From CAYZUC01 sp964481705 (GTDB lineage: Bacteria > Bacillota > Clostridia > Lachnospirales > Lachnospiraceae), in the NCBI GenBank assembly GCA_964481705.1, contig CAYZUC010000036.1, forward strand, positions 1 to 25,430: a stretch of 25,430 bases of DNA, given 5' to 3'. Both the position numbers and the translations under genes were made by a program. Every line of letters starts with the position of its first letter. The stretch's first letter is position 1. Of the stretch, positions 1 through 7,468 are shown one piece after another. The notes beneath the pieces were generated by a model. It was not told where the DNA came from and did no database searches. It saw nothing but the letters and a program-made list of their open reading frames with translations.

Positions 1-575
1 AATTCCAGTCCCTCATGGGAGATGTGCCAGATGTTACGGTCACGGCTGTAGCTGTTGTCTGCTGAGAAAGGAAGGTCAATACCGTGCTGTTTGCAATATT
101 CAATCTCGGATTCACGGGAGTCGAGTTTCCACTTATCACTTCTCCATGCTGCGATAATCTTGATGTCAGGAGCAAGTGCCTTGATAGCAAGCTCAAAACG
201 AATCTGATCGTTTCCTTTTCCGGTAGCACCGTGGCAGATGGCAGTAGCGCCTTCTTTACGTGCAATTTCTACAAGACGTTTTGCAATCACAGGTCTTGCC
301 ATAGATGTACCAAGCAGATATTTATTCTCATATACAGCATGTCCCTGTACACAAGGTACTACATACTCGTCGCAAAACTCATCCGTGACATCTTCTATAT
401 ATAACTTTTCAGCGCCACAGATTCTGGCTCTTTCATCCAGACCATTCAGTTCGCTTTCCTGTCCACAATCTACACATACACAGATTACTTCATAATCAAA
501 ATTTTCTTTCAACCATGGGATAATGGCTGTCGTATCAAGTCCGCCGGAATAGGCTAAAATTACTTTTTCTTTCAT
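1..575 (-). CDS. argG: Argininosuccinate synthase, 5' part of the gene (window edge cuts the 3' end)
   Basis: Joins citrulline and aspartate with ATP to make argininosuccinate, the penultimate step of arginine synthesis, in the cytosol. Reading the minus strand from ATG 575-573 gives about 191 residues with no stop before the window edge. The N-terminus carries the PP-loop ATP-binding motif YSGGLDT, followed by the family blocks SMARPVIAKR and HGATGKGNDQIRFE, and later FSADNSYSRDRN. These are diagnostic of ArgG. A strong GGAGGT site lies about 8 nt before the ATG. The gene is divergent from the GNAT-argJBD operon and shares a control region with it. About half of the usual ~400-residue protein is present; the rest lies outside the window, not lost. 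Confidence 0.96.
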   Translation of the reverse strand, partial: MKEKVILAYSGGLDTTAIIPWLKENFDYEVICVCVDCGQESELNGLDERARICGAEKLYIEDVTDEFCDEYVVPCVQGHAVYENKYLLGTSMARPVIAKRLVEIARKEGATAICHGATGKGNDQIRFELAIKALAPDIKIIAAWRSDKWKLDSRESEIEYCKQHGIDLPFSADNSYSRDRNIWHISHEGLE

Positions 576-629
576 TATAAATGACCTCCAATTATATTAT
601 ATGAATGCGCCTTTCGCATATCTGAACTT

Positions 630-658
630 AATATACATCATTCCCTATGAATATGCAA
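630..658 (-). promoter_or_regulatory. Promoter of argG
   Basis: On the minus strand a -35 TTGCAT (653-658) is followed after exactly 17 bp by a -10 TATATT (630-635). The start would lie near 623, giving a leader of about 48 nt. The leader contains a small hairpin, ATGCG/CGCAT with a 5-nt loop (605-619), and then the GGAGGT ribosome site. The -35 box overlaps an ARG-box-like sequence. Confidence 0.7.
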
Positions 659-673
659 GTGAAAAATTATGCA
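648..673. promoter_or_regulatory. ARG-box-like operator on the argG side
   Basis: Positions 660-673 read TGAAAAATTATGCA, close to the 14-bp core of the known ARG box (TGAAT-N4-ATTCA type with AT-rich centre). It abuts TGAATATGCA at 648-657, which covers the argG -35. Another ATGCAT lies at 699-704. Binding by ArgR with arginine is an inference from the motif and from the two arginine operons it separates. Confidence 0.6.
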
Positions 674-720
674 TTTTAATTACTATAAAATTGATTTTAT
701 GCATATTTTAAAAATTATAC

Positions 721-749
721 TTGCATAATATGCAACATGGAAGTATAAT
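721..749 (+). promoter_or_regulatory. Promoter of the GNAT-argJ-argB-argD operon
   Basis: A -35 TTGCAT (721-726) and a perfect -10 TATAAT (744-749) are separated by 17 bp. Transcription would begin near 756, leaving a leader of about 83 nt before ATG 839. That leader contains an AAGCG/CGCTT inverted repeat at about 763-780. Confidence 0.75.
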
Positions 750-755
750 TATGCA
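721..755. promoter_or_regulatory. Pair of ARG-box-like operators on the argJ side
   Basis: Positions 721-735 form a perfect palindrome, TTGCATA-A-TATGCAA. A second half-conserved box, AGTATAATTATGCA, lies at 742-755. Their centres are 21 bp apart, the phasing known for paired ARG boxes bound by one ArgR hexamer. Together they cover both the -35 and -10 of the operon promoter, so occupancy should block RNA polymerase. Confidence 0.65.
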
Positions 756-838
756 ATACATCAAGCGGAAAGAATCGCTTGTGTTTCCTTATTAATTGTT
801 TTACTATAAAACAGATGGTTTTAGAAACGAGGTGTCTT

Positions 839-1285
839 ATGAAAGTACGTACGATGAAGATTGAAGATTACGATGGTGTGTATCAACTGTGGATGACTAT
901 TAAAGGCTTTGCAATCAGAAGCATCGACGATTCCAGAGCGGGTGTGGAGACTTTCTTGAGACGTAATCCGACTACTAGTATTGTTGCCATTGAGGATGAT
1001 CATATTGTCGGAGCAATACTTTGTGGACACGATGGAAGACGAGGCTGTTTTTATCATGTATGTGTGGAAGAAGGATATCGGATGCGCGGCATCGGTAAAA
1101 CAATGGTGGTAATGGCGATGAAAGCACTACAGGAGGAGAAGATTAATAAAGTATCCCTGATTGCTTTTACGCAAAATGATATCGGTAATTCCTTTTGGAA
1201 GGGAATAGGCTGGAAGCAAAGAGAAGATTTGAACTATTATGACTTTGTATTAAATGAAGAAAATATTGTGGCGTATAACAATTAG
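839..1285 (+). CDS. GNAT-family N-acetyltransferase, first gene of the arginine operon
   Basis: A 148-residue single-domain GNAT acetyltransferase using acetyl-CoA. The pyrophosphate-binding loop is visible as EEGYRMRGIGKTMV, and the block GHDGRRGCFYHVCVEE before it is typical of the YpeA-like subgroup. The start at 839 is chosen because GAGGTG lies 5-10 nt before it and the protein then begins MKVRTMKIEDYDG, a normal GNAT start; the upstream extension has no ribosome site. It is 30 nt upstream of argJ and behind an arginine-regulated promoter. Substrate is unknown from sequence. Its location suggests a short N-acetylglutamate synthase or an accessory acetyltransferase in arginine synthesis, but this is inference. 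No amino-acid kinase-like domain is present, unlike classical ArgA. Confidence 0.85.
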   Translation: MKVRTMKIEDYDGVYQLWMTIKGFAIRSIDDSRAGVETFLRRNPTTSIVAIEDDHIVGAILCGHDGRRGCFYHVCVEEGYRMRGIGKTMVVMAMKALQEEKINKVSLIAFTQNDIGNSFWKGIGWKQREDLNYYDFVLNEENIVAYNN

Positions 1286-1315
1286 ATGAAACATAATAAA
1301 TGGAGGACAACGGTC

Positions 1316-2539
1316 ATGAAGAAAATAGATGGAGGAGTTACTGCAGCAAAGGGCTTTCAGGCAACAGGCTGTGCGGCAGGAATCAAGTATACAAATAGGA
1401 ATGACATGGCAATGATTTATTCCGAGAAGCCATGTATGGTTGCCGGTACTTTTACCACGAATGTCGTAAAGGCAGCTCCGGTTCTATGGGATAAGAAAGT
1501 CGTACAGGAATCTGCTTTTGCGCAGGCGGTAGTAGTGAACGCGGGAATTGCAAATGCAGGAACTGGCCAGACAGGTATGAATTGCTGCAGCCAGACGGCA
1601 CAGGCAGTAAGTAAGCTGCTTTCGATTCCAGCAGAGTCTGTTTTGATAGGATCAACAGGAGTCATCGGTTTTCAACTGCCAATGGATAAGATTGAGGCAG
1701 GGGTGGCAAAGATGGTTACAACACTTGGAGATTCCTCTGAGGATGGTACTACAGCAGCAAAATCTATTATGACGACAGATACCATATCAAAGGAAGCGGC
1801 AGCCTCCTTTGAAATAGATGGCGTGACTGTGACGGTAGGTGGTATGAGCAAAGGTTCGGGAATGATTCATCCCAATATGTGCACCATGCTCGGATATGTC
1901 ACAACGGATGTGGCTATATCAAAGGAACTGCTTCAGGAAGCGTTAAGTACCGATGTAAAGGATACATTTAATATGATTTCTGTGGATGGAGACACCTCTA
2001 CCAATGATACGTTGCTATTGATGGCAAATGGTATGGCGGGAAATAAAGAGATTACAGAGAAGGACGATAATTATCAGAAGTTCTTGGAGGCACTGAACTA
2101 TGTAAATACCACGTTAGCCAAGATGATGGCTGGCGATGGGGAAGGCGCTTCAGCAATGATTGAGGTTCAGGTACTTCACGCTGATACTAAGGAGAATGCG
2201 ATATTACTTAGTAAATCAGTAGTAGGCTCCTCTCTTGTAAAGGCGGCAGTTTACGGTCATGATGCGAATTGGGGACGTGTTCTTTGCGCTCTGGGTTATT
2301 CGGGTGCATCCTTTGATCCGGATGCAATAGACCTGTATTTTGCTGGGAAAAATCAGAAGCTGCTTGTTTATCATGACGGAGCAGGTACCGATTTCAGCGA
2401 AGAGGAAGCAACCGCAGTTTTATCTGAAAAGGAAGTAACTTTCATCGCAGATATGAAGATGGGAGATGCATCTGCAACTGCTTGGGGATGCGATCTCACC
2501 TATGACTATGTAAAAATTAATGCAGATTATCGTTCATAA
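1316..2539 (+). CDS. argJ: Bifunctional ornithine acetyltransferase / N-acetylglutamate synthase
   Basis: Recycles the acetyl group from N-acetylornithine to glutamate; many ArgJ proteins also make N-acetylglutamate from acetyl-CoA. The protein has 407 residues, the usual size. The self-cleavage site is visible as KGSGMIHPNMCTMLGYVTTD, where the Thr of CTML (about residue 190) becomes the N-terminal nucleophile of the beta chain. A Cys replaces the more usual Ala just before that Thr. The C-terminal block GHDANWGRVLCALGYSG is also typical. The start at 1316 follows a TGGAGGA site by about 10 nt; the upstream ATG at 1286 has none. It follows the GNAT gene and is followed after 25 nt by argB, so they are probably cotranscribed. 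Confidence 0.95.
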   Translation: MKKIDGGVTAAKGFQATGCAAGIKYTNRNDMAMIYSEKPCMVAGTFTTNVVKAAPVLWDKKVVQESAFAQAVVVNAGIANAGTGQTGMNCCSQTAQAVSKLLSIPAESVLIGSTGVIGFQLPMDKIEAGVAKMVTTLGDSSEDGTTAAKSIMTTDTISKEAAASFEIDGVTVTVGGMSKGSGMIHPNMCTMLGYVTTDVAISKELLQEALSTDVKDTFNMISVDGDTSTNDTLLLMANGMAGNKEITEKDDNYQKFLEALNYVNTTLAKMMAGDGEGASAMIEVQVLHADTKENAILLSKSVVGSSLVKAAVYGHDANWGRVLCALGYSGASFDPDAIDLYFAGKNQKLLVYHDGAGTDFSEEEATAVLSEKEVTFIADMKMGDASATAWGCDLTYDYVKINADYRS

Positions 2540-2564
2540 GGAACAAAATCAGGAGGAAAAGAGA

Positions 2565-3452
2565 GTGGATAAAGAGATGGATTCCGTGATGCAAAAAGCA
2601 GAGGTTTTAATAGAAGCCTTACCGTATATTCAGAAATTTAACAGAAAGGTTATCGTTGTGAAGTATGGCGGGAGCGCTATGGCCAGTGATGATCTGAAAA
2701 TGAATGTAATCAAGGATGTGACCTTATTAAAGCTGGTCGGATTCAAACCTATTATTGTACATGGTGGTGGCAAAGAAATCAGCAGATGGGTCGGCAAGGT
2801 TGGTATGGAACCGAAATTTGTCAATGGACTCAGAGTAACCGATGCAGATACCATGGAGATTGCAGAAATGGTTCTTGGAAAGGTCAACAAGGGACTTGTT
2901 ACACTCGTTGAAGAGCTTGGTGTAAAAGCAATTGGATTAAGTGGCAAGGATGGCGGTCTTTTGAAGGTTCAGAAGAAACTGTCTGAGGGAGAAGACATCG
3001 GATATGTTGGAGAAATCACAGAGGTCGATCCTAAGATTCTTCTTGACCTGATGGAAAAAGATTTTCTGCCTATCGTAGCTCCTATTGGCATGGATGAGAA
3101 TTTTGACACGTACAATATTAATGCAGATGATGCGGCTTGTGCGATTGCGAAGGCTGTCAATGCGGAGAAACTTGCATTTTTAACCGACATAGAAGGACTC
3201 TATCGAGATATTAATGATAAATCCTCTTTTATTTCCAGATTGAAGGCAAGTGAGGCAGAAGAACTCTTAAACAGTGGTTTTATTGGAGGTGGAATGCTTC
3301 CTAAGCTGAACAATTGCATCGATGCAGTAAAGAACGGAGTGGGTAACGTGATCATACTCGATGGCAGAATCCTTCATTGCCTGTTACTCGAAATCTTTAC
3401 GAAAAAAGGAATTGGAACTTTGATTATGTCTGATGAGGCGGAAATTTCCTAG
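2565..3452 (+). CDS. argB: Acetylglutamate kinase
   Basis: Phosphorylates N-acetylglutamate with ATP, the second step of arginine synthesis. The protein has 295 residues and shows the amino-acid kinase signatures: VVKYGGSAM near the N-terminus, IIVHGGGKEI, the acetylglutamate-binding GLRVTDADTMEIAEMVL, and LTDIEGLYRD near the middle, ending with SGFIGGGMLPK and IGTLI. GTG at 2565 is chosen as start because AGGAGG at 2551-2556 lies 8 nt before it; ATG 2577 is in frame but 20 nt from that site. Long forms with an N-terminal helix, as here, tend to be arginine-inhibited, so feedback control is plausible but not shown. It lies 25 nt after argJ and 89 nt before argD. No argC is seen in the window. 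Confidence 0.96.
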   Translation: MDKEMDSVMQKAEVLIEALPYIQKFNRKVIVVKYGGSAMASDDLKMNVIKDVTLLKLVGFKPIIVHGGGKEISRWVGKVGMEPKFVNGLRVTDADTMEIAEMVLGKVNKGLVTLVEELGVKAIGLSGKDGGLLKVQKKLSEGEDIGYVGEITEVDPKILLDLMEKDFLPIVAPIGMDENFDTYNINADDAACAIAKAVNAEKLAFLTDIEGLYRDINDKSSFISRLKASEAEELLNSGFIGGGMLPKLNNCIDAVKNGVGNVIILDGRILHCLLLEIFTKKGIGTLIMSDEAEIS

Positions 3453-3509
3453 GGTTATCAACAAGTAACAGGAATACAAAGGGATTTTTGCTGCAGACAG
3501 GCTCATGAT

Positions 3510-3536
3510 GCGCGTGGATGATGCGCAGGAATGGAG
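3510..3536 (+). promoter_or_regulatory. Hairpin joined to the ribosome binding site of argD
   Basis: A stem GCGCGT/ATGCGC (3510-3515 with 3521-3526, one G-T pair, 5-nt loop) is followed with no gap by AGGAATGGAG (3527-3536), then 5 nt and the ATG. The same hairpin-AGRAAYGGAG-N5/6-ATG layout recurs at other genes in the window. Function is unknown; control of ribosome access is the simplest guess. Confidence 0.5.
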
Positions 3537-3541
3537 AAATT

Positions 3542-4729
3542 ATGAATACGACAGAATACATTGAAGAAGGTAACAAGAAACTGGTACACACGTATAATCG
3601 TGCCCCTATTGTTTTTGAAAAGGGTGAAGGTGTTTATTTATATGATATCGATGGAAAGAAGTATCTTGATTTTGCTTCCGGAATCGGCGTAAGTGCTCTT
3701 GGCTATGGCAATAAAGAGTACACAGAAGCGATAAAGGAACAGGCAGATAAGCTGCTGCATACTTCGAATCTTTACTATAGCGTACCCTGTATCAAAGCAG
3801 CTCAGAAGCTTACAGAGGCAACGGGAATGGATCGTGTCTTCTTTACCAACAGTGGAGCGGAGGCGATTGAGGGAGCAATCAAAACAGCAAGGAAATATGC
3901 ACTGATTAAGGATGGTAGTCATGATCATGAGATTATTGCCATGAATCATTCTTTTCACGGACGTACCATGGGTGCTTTGGCAGTTACAGGAAATGAGCAT
4001 TATCGTGAGCCGTTTGAACCACTTATCGGAAACGTAAGGTTTGCAGAGTATAATGATCTTGCCAGTGTAAAAGAGCTTGTCAACGATAAGACCTGCGCCA
4101 TTTTGTTAGAGACACTTCAAGGCGAGGGTGGTATTCATCCGGCTACTAAGGAGTTTTTGACGGGTGTGGCAGCTATATGTAAAGAGAAGGATATTTTACT
4201 TGTTTTAGATGAAATTCAGTGTGGCATGGGACGTACCGGTCACATGTTTGCATTCCAGGATTATGGTATAAAGCCGGATATTATGGTAGTCGCGAAGGCA
4301 ATCGGAGGAGGAGTTCCGGTAGGAGCATTCCTTATGACAGAAGAGGTTGCTTCCGGTTCACTGGTACCGGGGGATCATGGAACCACTTATGGTGGCAATC
4401 CATTTGTATGCGCAGCAATCTGCGAGGTATTTCATCAGTTTGAGAAATTGGAGCTTTGTAATCATGTTCAAAAACTGACTCCCTATCTGGAACAGAAGCT
4501 GGAGGAATTGGCAGCAGACAAGGATGATATTGTGGAACGCCGTGGAAAAGGCTTTATGCAGGGTTTACAATTCACACATCCGGTAGGAGATATCGTCACC
4601 GCAGCACAGAAGGAAGGACTGATTGTCATATCAGCAGCCGGAAATGTTCTGCGTATGTTACCGCCGCTGGTAATCGAAAAAGAACAGATTGATGAGATGA
4701 TTGATAAATTAAAGAAAGTGCTGAAATAG
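3542..4729 (+). CDS. argD: Acetylornithine aminotransferase
   Basis: A class III PLP-dependent aminotransferase of 395 residues that converts N-acetylglutamate semialdehyde and glutamate to N-acetylornithine. Visible landmarks are FFTNSGAEAIEGA, FHGRTMGALAVTG, the cofactor-binding VLDEIQCGMGRTG and the Schiff-base lysine in VVAKAIGGGVPVGAF, followed by GDHGTTYGGNP. Start 3542 follows a GGAG site by 5 nt; an in-frame ATG at 3518 lies inside the leader hairpin and has no ribosome site. Related class III enzymes such as ornithine aminotransferase or succinylornithine transaminase look similar, but the argJB context settles it. The next gene begins 5 nt after its stop. Confidence 0.95.
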   Translation: MNTTEYIEEGNKKLVHTYNRAPIVFEKGEGVYLYDIDGKKYLDFASGIGVSALGYGNKEYTEAIKEQADKLLHTSNLYYSVPCIKAAQKLTEATGMDRVFFTNSGAEAIEGAIKTARKYALIKDGSHDHEIIAMNHSFHGRTMGALAVTGNEHYREPFEPLIGNVRFAEYNDLASVKELVNDKTCAILLETLQGEGGIHPATKEFLTGVAAICKEKDILLVLDEIQCGMGRTGHMFAFQDYGIKPDIMVVAKAIGGGVPVGAFLMTEEVASGSLVPGDHGTTYGGNPFVCAAICEVFHQFEKLELCNHVQKLTPYLEQKLEELAADKDDIVERRGKGFMQGLQFTHPVGDIVTAAQKEGLIVISAAGNVLRMLPPLVIEKEQIDEMIDKLKKVLK

Positions 4730-4734
4730 AATTT

Positions 4735-6303
4735 ATGAAGACATTTGAGAAGAGAAGTCTTTCCCTTTTACTCGTAATCTGTATGGTCACAGCAATGCTT
4801 ATAACTTCATGGACTTGTGGGGAAGAACCAGGAGAAGAGAATAAGAGTATTTTTGCAAATCGATACAAGGAGAGTTTGATCCTTTGGTATGCAGATGAGG
4901 ATCTTACCGACTATCTCAATACACAGGCTGTGAATTATTTGGAGAAGTATAATGTTAAGGTTACTCCAGTGCTCGAATCCGGACTTGATTATCTGGAACA
5001 CATGAATCAGGCATCTGTACAGACGGAGGATGGACCAGATCTGTACCTGACACAGAATGGGAATTTAGAGAAAGCATATTTGTCGGGACTGGCAGTTCCT
5101 CTTTTGGATCAGAATCATGTTGTAAATACAGATCAGTATCCGGAAACTGCTTATAACTCGGTAACCTATAGGGATAAAATACTTGCGTATCCATTCTATT
5201 ATGAGACCGCATTCTTTTTGTTCAATAAAACCTATGTGGAAGACTTGGCAAAAAGCAGAATCGAAGCTCAGAAGGATATGGAGGAAGGAGAGGCGGCGCA
5301 GGCGGTATTGGACGAAACAGCTTCAGCCGATGAAATCGCGATTGCCGATCATAGTGAAACCTCTGTGTCAGAGGATGATGTATCTGACGAACAGATTCAG
5401 GATGAGATGAACGTTATTATTCCGGCCACCATTGATGACATTCTTACCTTTGCAGATGAATATGATGCACCAGAGAATGTTGAGGCTGTTTTTAAATGGG
5501 ATGTTTCTGATATTTTCTACAATTACTTTATGGTAGGAAACTATATTAGTGTAGGTGGGAATAATGGTGATAATGAGGAGGATGTGAATCTCTATAATCG
5601 TGAGACATTGGACTGTCTTAAGGTGTATCAGAATCTGAATCAATTCTTCTCGATTGATACCAAAGAGGTGACATACGAGGGAATTTTACAGGAATTTCTG
5701 GATGGAAAAACTGTTTTTACGATTGCCACAACGGATGCATTTAAGAAGCTCGATGAAGCAAAAATGAATGGTGATTTTAATTATGAGTATGGTGTGGCCG
5801 CCTTGCCGGATGTCTCAACAAATCTAAAATCACGAGGTCTTTCCGTTACAAATTGTATTGCAATCAATGGTTACACGGAGAAACAGGAGGCAGCAGAGAA
5901 ATTTGCAGAGTACCTTGTGAATGAGGGTGCAGATACATTGTACGACAGAACAGGTAAGGTTGCAGCTCGCTATGACGTATGTTACGAGAATAATGAGATT
6001 ACGAATGCAATGGCAGAATATGAGAAATCAGTTCCTATGACAAAGCTCATGAGTGCTCAGAATTTCTGGGTTCAGCTTGAAATCACGTTTACTAAGGTCT
6101 GGACCGGAAGTGATATCCAGGAAACACTTTATCAAATGACGCAGAATTGTGGATATCCTGCTGATGAAGATACGGTAAGACAGATTGCAGCAGATTATGA
6201 GAGAGAGCTTGCAGAAGCGAAAGCAGCAGCTGAGGCAGAGGAACTGGCGAATTCGGTCATTGTCTCTGAGAATGAGGCAACTCAGAACAAAGAGGACGAA
6301 TAA
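4735..6303 (+). CDS. Orphan extracellular solute-binding protein with an acidic insertion
   Basis: A 522-residue exported protein with the fold signature of ABC sugar/oligosaccharide-binding proteins (family 1 type): LILWYADEDLTDYLN, then DGPDLYLTQNG, then AYPFYYETAFFLFNKTYV and a C-terminal AEKFAEYLVNEGA. The N-terminus is a signal peptide (MKTFEKRSLSLLLVICM). A Cys follows the hydrophobic stretch, but SWTC is a poor lipobox, so lipid anchoring is uncertain. Residues about 180-230 form a highly acidic, low-complexity insertion in the middle of the domain, and the last 35 residues are an Ala/Glu-rich helix. No permease or ATPase gene is nearby. It starts 5 nt after argD with no recognisable Shine-Dalgarno site, which suggests translational coupling. 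The ligand cannot be told from sequence. Confidence 0.8.
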   Translation: MKTFEKRSLSLLLVICMVTAMLITSWTCGEEPGEENKSIFANRYKESLILWYADEDLTDYLNTQAVNYLEKYNVKVTPVLESGLDYLEHMNQASVQTEDGPDLYLTQNGNLEKAYLSGLAVPLLDQNHVVNTDQYPETAYNSVTYRDKILAYPFYYETAFFLFNKTYVEDLAKSRIEAQKDMEEGEAAQAVLDETASADEIAIADHSETSVSEDDVSDEQIQDEMNVIIPATIDDILTFADEYDAPENVEAVFKWDVSDIFYNYFMVGNYISVGGNNGDNEEDVNLYNRETLDCLKVYQNLNQFFSIDTKEVTYEGILQEFLDGKTVFTIATTDAFKKLDEAKMNGDFNYEYGVAALPDVSTNLKSRGLSVTNCIAINGYTEKQEAAEKFAEYLVNEGADTLYDRTGKVAARYDVCYENNEITNAMAEYEKSVPMTKLMSAQNFWVQLEITFTKVWTGSDIQETLYQMTQNCGYPADEDTVRQIAADYERELAEAKAAAEAEELANSVIVSENEATQNKEDE

Positions 6304-6344
6304 GTATCAGAGGAATCGGATAGAATAGATGCAAAAAGATGTAT

Positions 6345-6367
6345 GCGCGTTACGCGCAGGAACGGAG
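6345..6367 (+). promoter_or_regulatory. Hairpin joined to the ribosome binding site of the DMT gene
   Basis: A perfect stem GCGCG/CGCGC (6345-6349 with 6353-6357, loop TTA) is followed with no gap by AGGAACGGAG (6358-6367), then AAATC and the ATG at 6373. Geometry and bases are nearly the same as at argD, although the genes are unrelated. Confidence 0.55.
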
Positions 6368-6372
6368 AAATC

Positions 6373-6804
6373 ATGATTGGTTTTCTGACTGCATTACTAT
6401 CCGGAACTCTGATGAGTGTTCAAGGCGTATTTAATACAAAAGCAACAGAGGCGTCAAGTGTATGGGTAACAGCAGCATTTGTCCAACTCACAGCTTTACT
6501 GGTCTGTCTGGGGGCATGGTTTTTTACCGGACGTGAATCCTTTGGTGATCTGTTTAAGGTAGAACCTAGGTACATGCTCCTGGGAGGTGCTATTGGAGCG
6601 TTTATTACCTATACTGTAATACAAAGCATGAATTCCCTGGGACCTGCAAAGGCAGTTATGTTTATTGTTATTGCTCAGCTCATTGCAGCATATGTGATCG
6701 AGTTACTCGGTATTTTTCATGTCGAGAAGGAGCCACTGGAGACAAGAAAAATAATTGGTATGACAATCGCAATTTTAGGGATTGTTATTTTTAAGTGGAA
6801 ATAG
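6373..6804 (+). CDS. Small DMT-superfamily membrane protein, YdcZ/DUF606 type
   Basis: A 143-residue integral membrane protein with about five hydrophobic segments: IGFLTALLSGTLMSVQGVF, VTAAFVQLTALLVCLGAWF, MLLGGAIGAFITYTVIQSM, VMFIVIAQLIAAYVIEL and IIGMTIAILGIVIF. Length and the starting block GxxMSVQGVFNT resemble the DUF606 (YdcZ) branch of the drug/metabolite transporter superfamily, which often acts as paired or dimeric half-size proteins. Only one copy is present here. Start 6373 follows CGGAG by 5 nt; an in-frame ATG at 6343 lies in the leader hairpin. No substrate can be assigned. It lies 69 nt behind the solute-binding protein gene and may belong to the same transcript. Confidence 0.82.
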   Translation: MIGFLTALLSGTLMSVQGVFNTKATEASSVWVTAAFVQLTALLVCLGAWFFTGRESFGDLFKVEPRYMLLGGAIGAFITYTVIQSMNSLGPAKAVMFIVIAQLIAAYVIELLGIFHVEKEPLETRKIIGMTIAILGIVIFKWK

Positions 6805-6819
6805 TACAATTAATGTACT
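6782..6819 (+). promoter_or_regulatory. Promoter of the comEA operon with a dyad over the -10
   Basis: TTGTTA (6782-6787) and TACAAT (6805-6810) are 17 bp apart, at the end of the preceding gene. An inverted repeat AGTACA/TGTACT (6804-6809 with 6814-6819) covers the -10 box and the region just after it. This is a reasonable place for a repressor. The start would be near 6817. Confidence 0.5.
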
Positions 6820-6831
6820 GGCATTGAGGGG

Positions 6832-6860
6832 CCTTATAGCAGAAGCAAGCGATAAGGAGA
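6832..6860 (+). promoter_or_regulatory. Inverted repeat that would pair with the comEA ribosome binding site
   Basis: CCTTAT (6832-6837) is complementary to ATAAGG (6852-6857), and the latter is the first part of the AAGGAGA ribosome site of comEA. The loop is 14 nt. If this pairs in the RNA it would mask the site. An ATG-TGA start-stop pair (6863-6868) overlaps the GTG start. Confidence 0.4.
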
Positions 6861-6864
6861 CAAT

Positions 6865-7467
6865 GTGAGACGTTTATTTCGATTTATAGTTCTATGTTCT
6901 GTAAGTATAGGCTTATTAGGCTGTTGTGAAAAAGGAACTACGGTGATTTATCCTGTGGAATCAGAATCCTCAGAGATGGAATCGGCAGAGAGTATTTCCG
7001 AGGCGGACATTACAGGCAAGACGATTTTTGTAGATTTAAGTGGAGCTGTAGTGAATCCCGGTGTTTATGAGGTACCCGAGGGAAGTCGTATTTACGAGGT
7101 GATTCATTTGGCTGGTGGACTTTTGGACACGGCGGATGTGGATTATCTGAATCAGGCGGTAGCGGTAAGCGATGGTCAAAAGGTCTATATAAAGACATGG
7201 GAAGAGACAGCGATGCTTTCTGAAGAAGACATTGTCGCTGGACCCACTGACACGCCACAGGACACAGATAAGATTAATATTAATACAGCAAGTGTTACTC
7301 AACTTATGACAATATCAGGTATTGGTCAGACTCGGGCAGAGCGTATTGTCGCATATCGAGAAGAGAATGGCATGTTCTCCTCTATTGAGGAGATTCAGAA
7401 GGTATCAGGAATTAAAGAAGGATTGTTTCAGAAAATCAAAGATGAGATTACAGTAGGAGTAAATTGA
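6865..7467 (+). CDS. comEA: ComEA-type DNA-binding lipoprotein (SLBB plus helix-hairpin-helix)
   Basis: Binds double-stranded DNA at the cell surface for competence uptake through ComEC. The 200-residue protein has a signal peptide ending in lipobox LLGC, so it should be lipid-anchored rather than held by an uncleaved helix. An SLBB domain follows (FVDLSGAVVNPGVYEVPEGS, then HLAGGLLDTAD), and then a C-terminal tandem helix-hairpin-helix with ININTASVTQLMTISGIGQT and IQKVSGIKEGLFQKIKD. A Ser/Glu-rich linker lies between anchor and SLBB. The start is GTG 6865, 4 nt after AAGGAGA. The response regulator gene begins 2 nt after its stop, so these are coupled. comEC lies three genes downstream. Confidence 0.9.
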   Translation: MRRLFRFIVLCSVSIGLLGCCEKGTTVIYPVESESSEMESAESISEADITGKTIFVDLSGAVVNPGVYEVPEGSRIYEVIHLAGGLLDTADVDYLNQAVAVSDGQKVYIKTWEETAMLSEEDIVAGPTDTPQDTDKININTASVTQLMTISGIGQTRAERIVAYREENGMFSSIEEIQKVSGIKEGLFQKIKDEITVGVN

Positions 7468-7468
7468 G

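Noticed and set aside
84..495. Open frames on the plus strand at the left end
   Set aside because: They lie opposite the clear argG coding sequence and encode nothing recognisable.
779..838. Longer GNAT reading frame upstream of 839
   Set aside because: No ribosome site for the upstream start, and the extra residues (CFLINCFTIKQMVLETRC) are not part of GNAT proteins.
3453..3541. Terminator between argB and argD
   Set aside because: The only stem, at 3510-3526, is directly followed by the ribosome site and not a T tract.
5183..5643. Frames within the acidic insertion of the solute-binding protein, taken as signs of an inserted gene
   Set aside because: The main frame is continuous with the same composition before and after; no start site or domain supports a separate gene.
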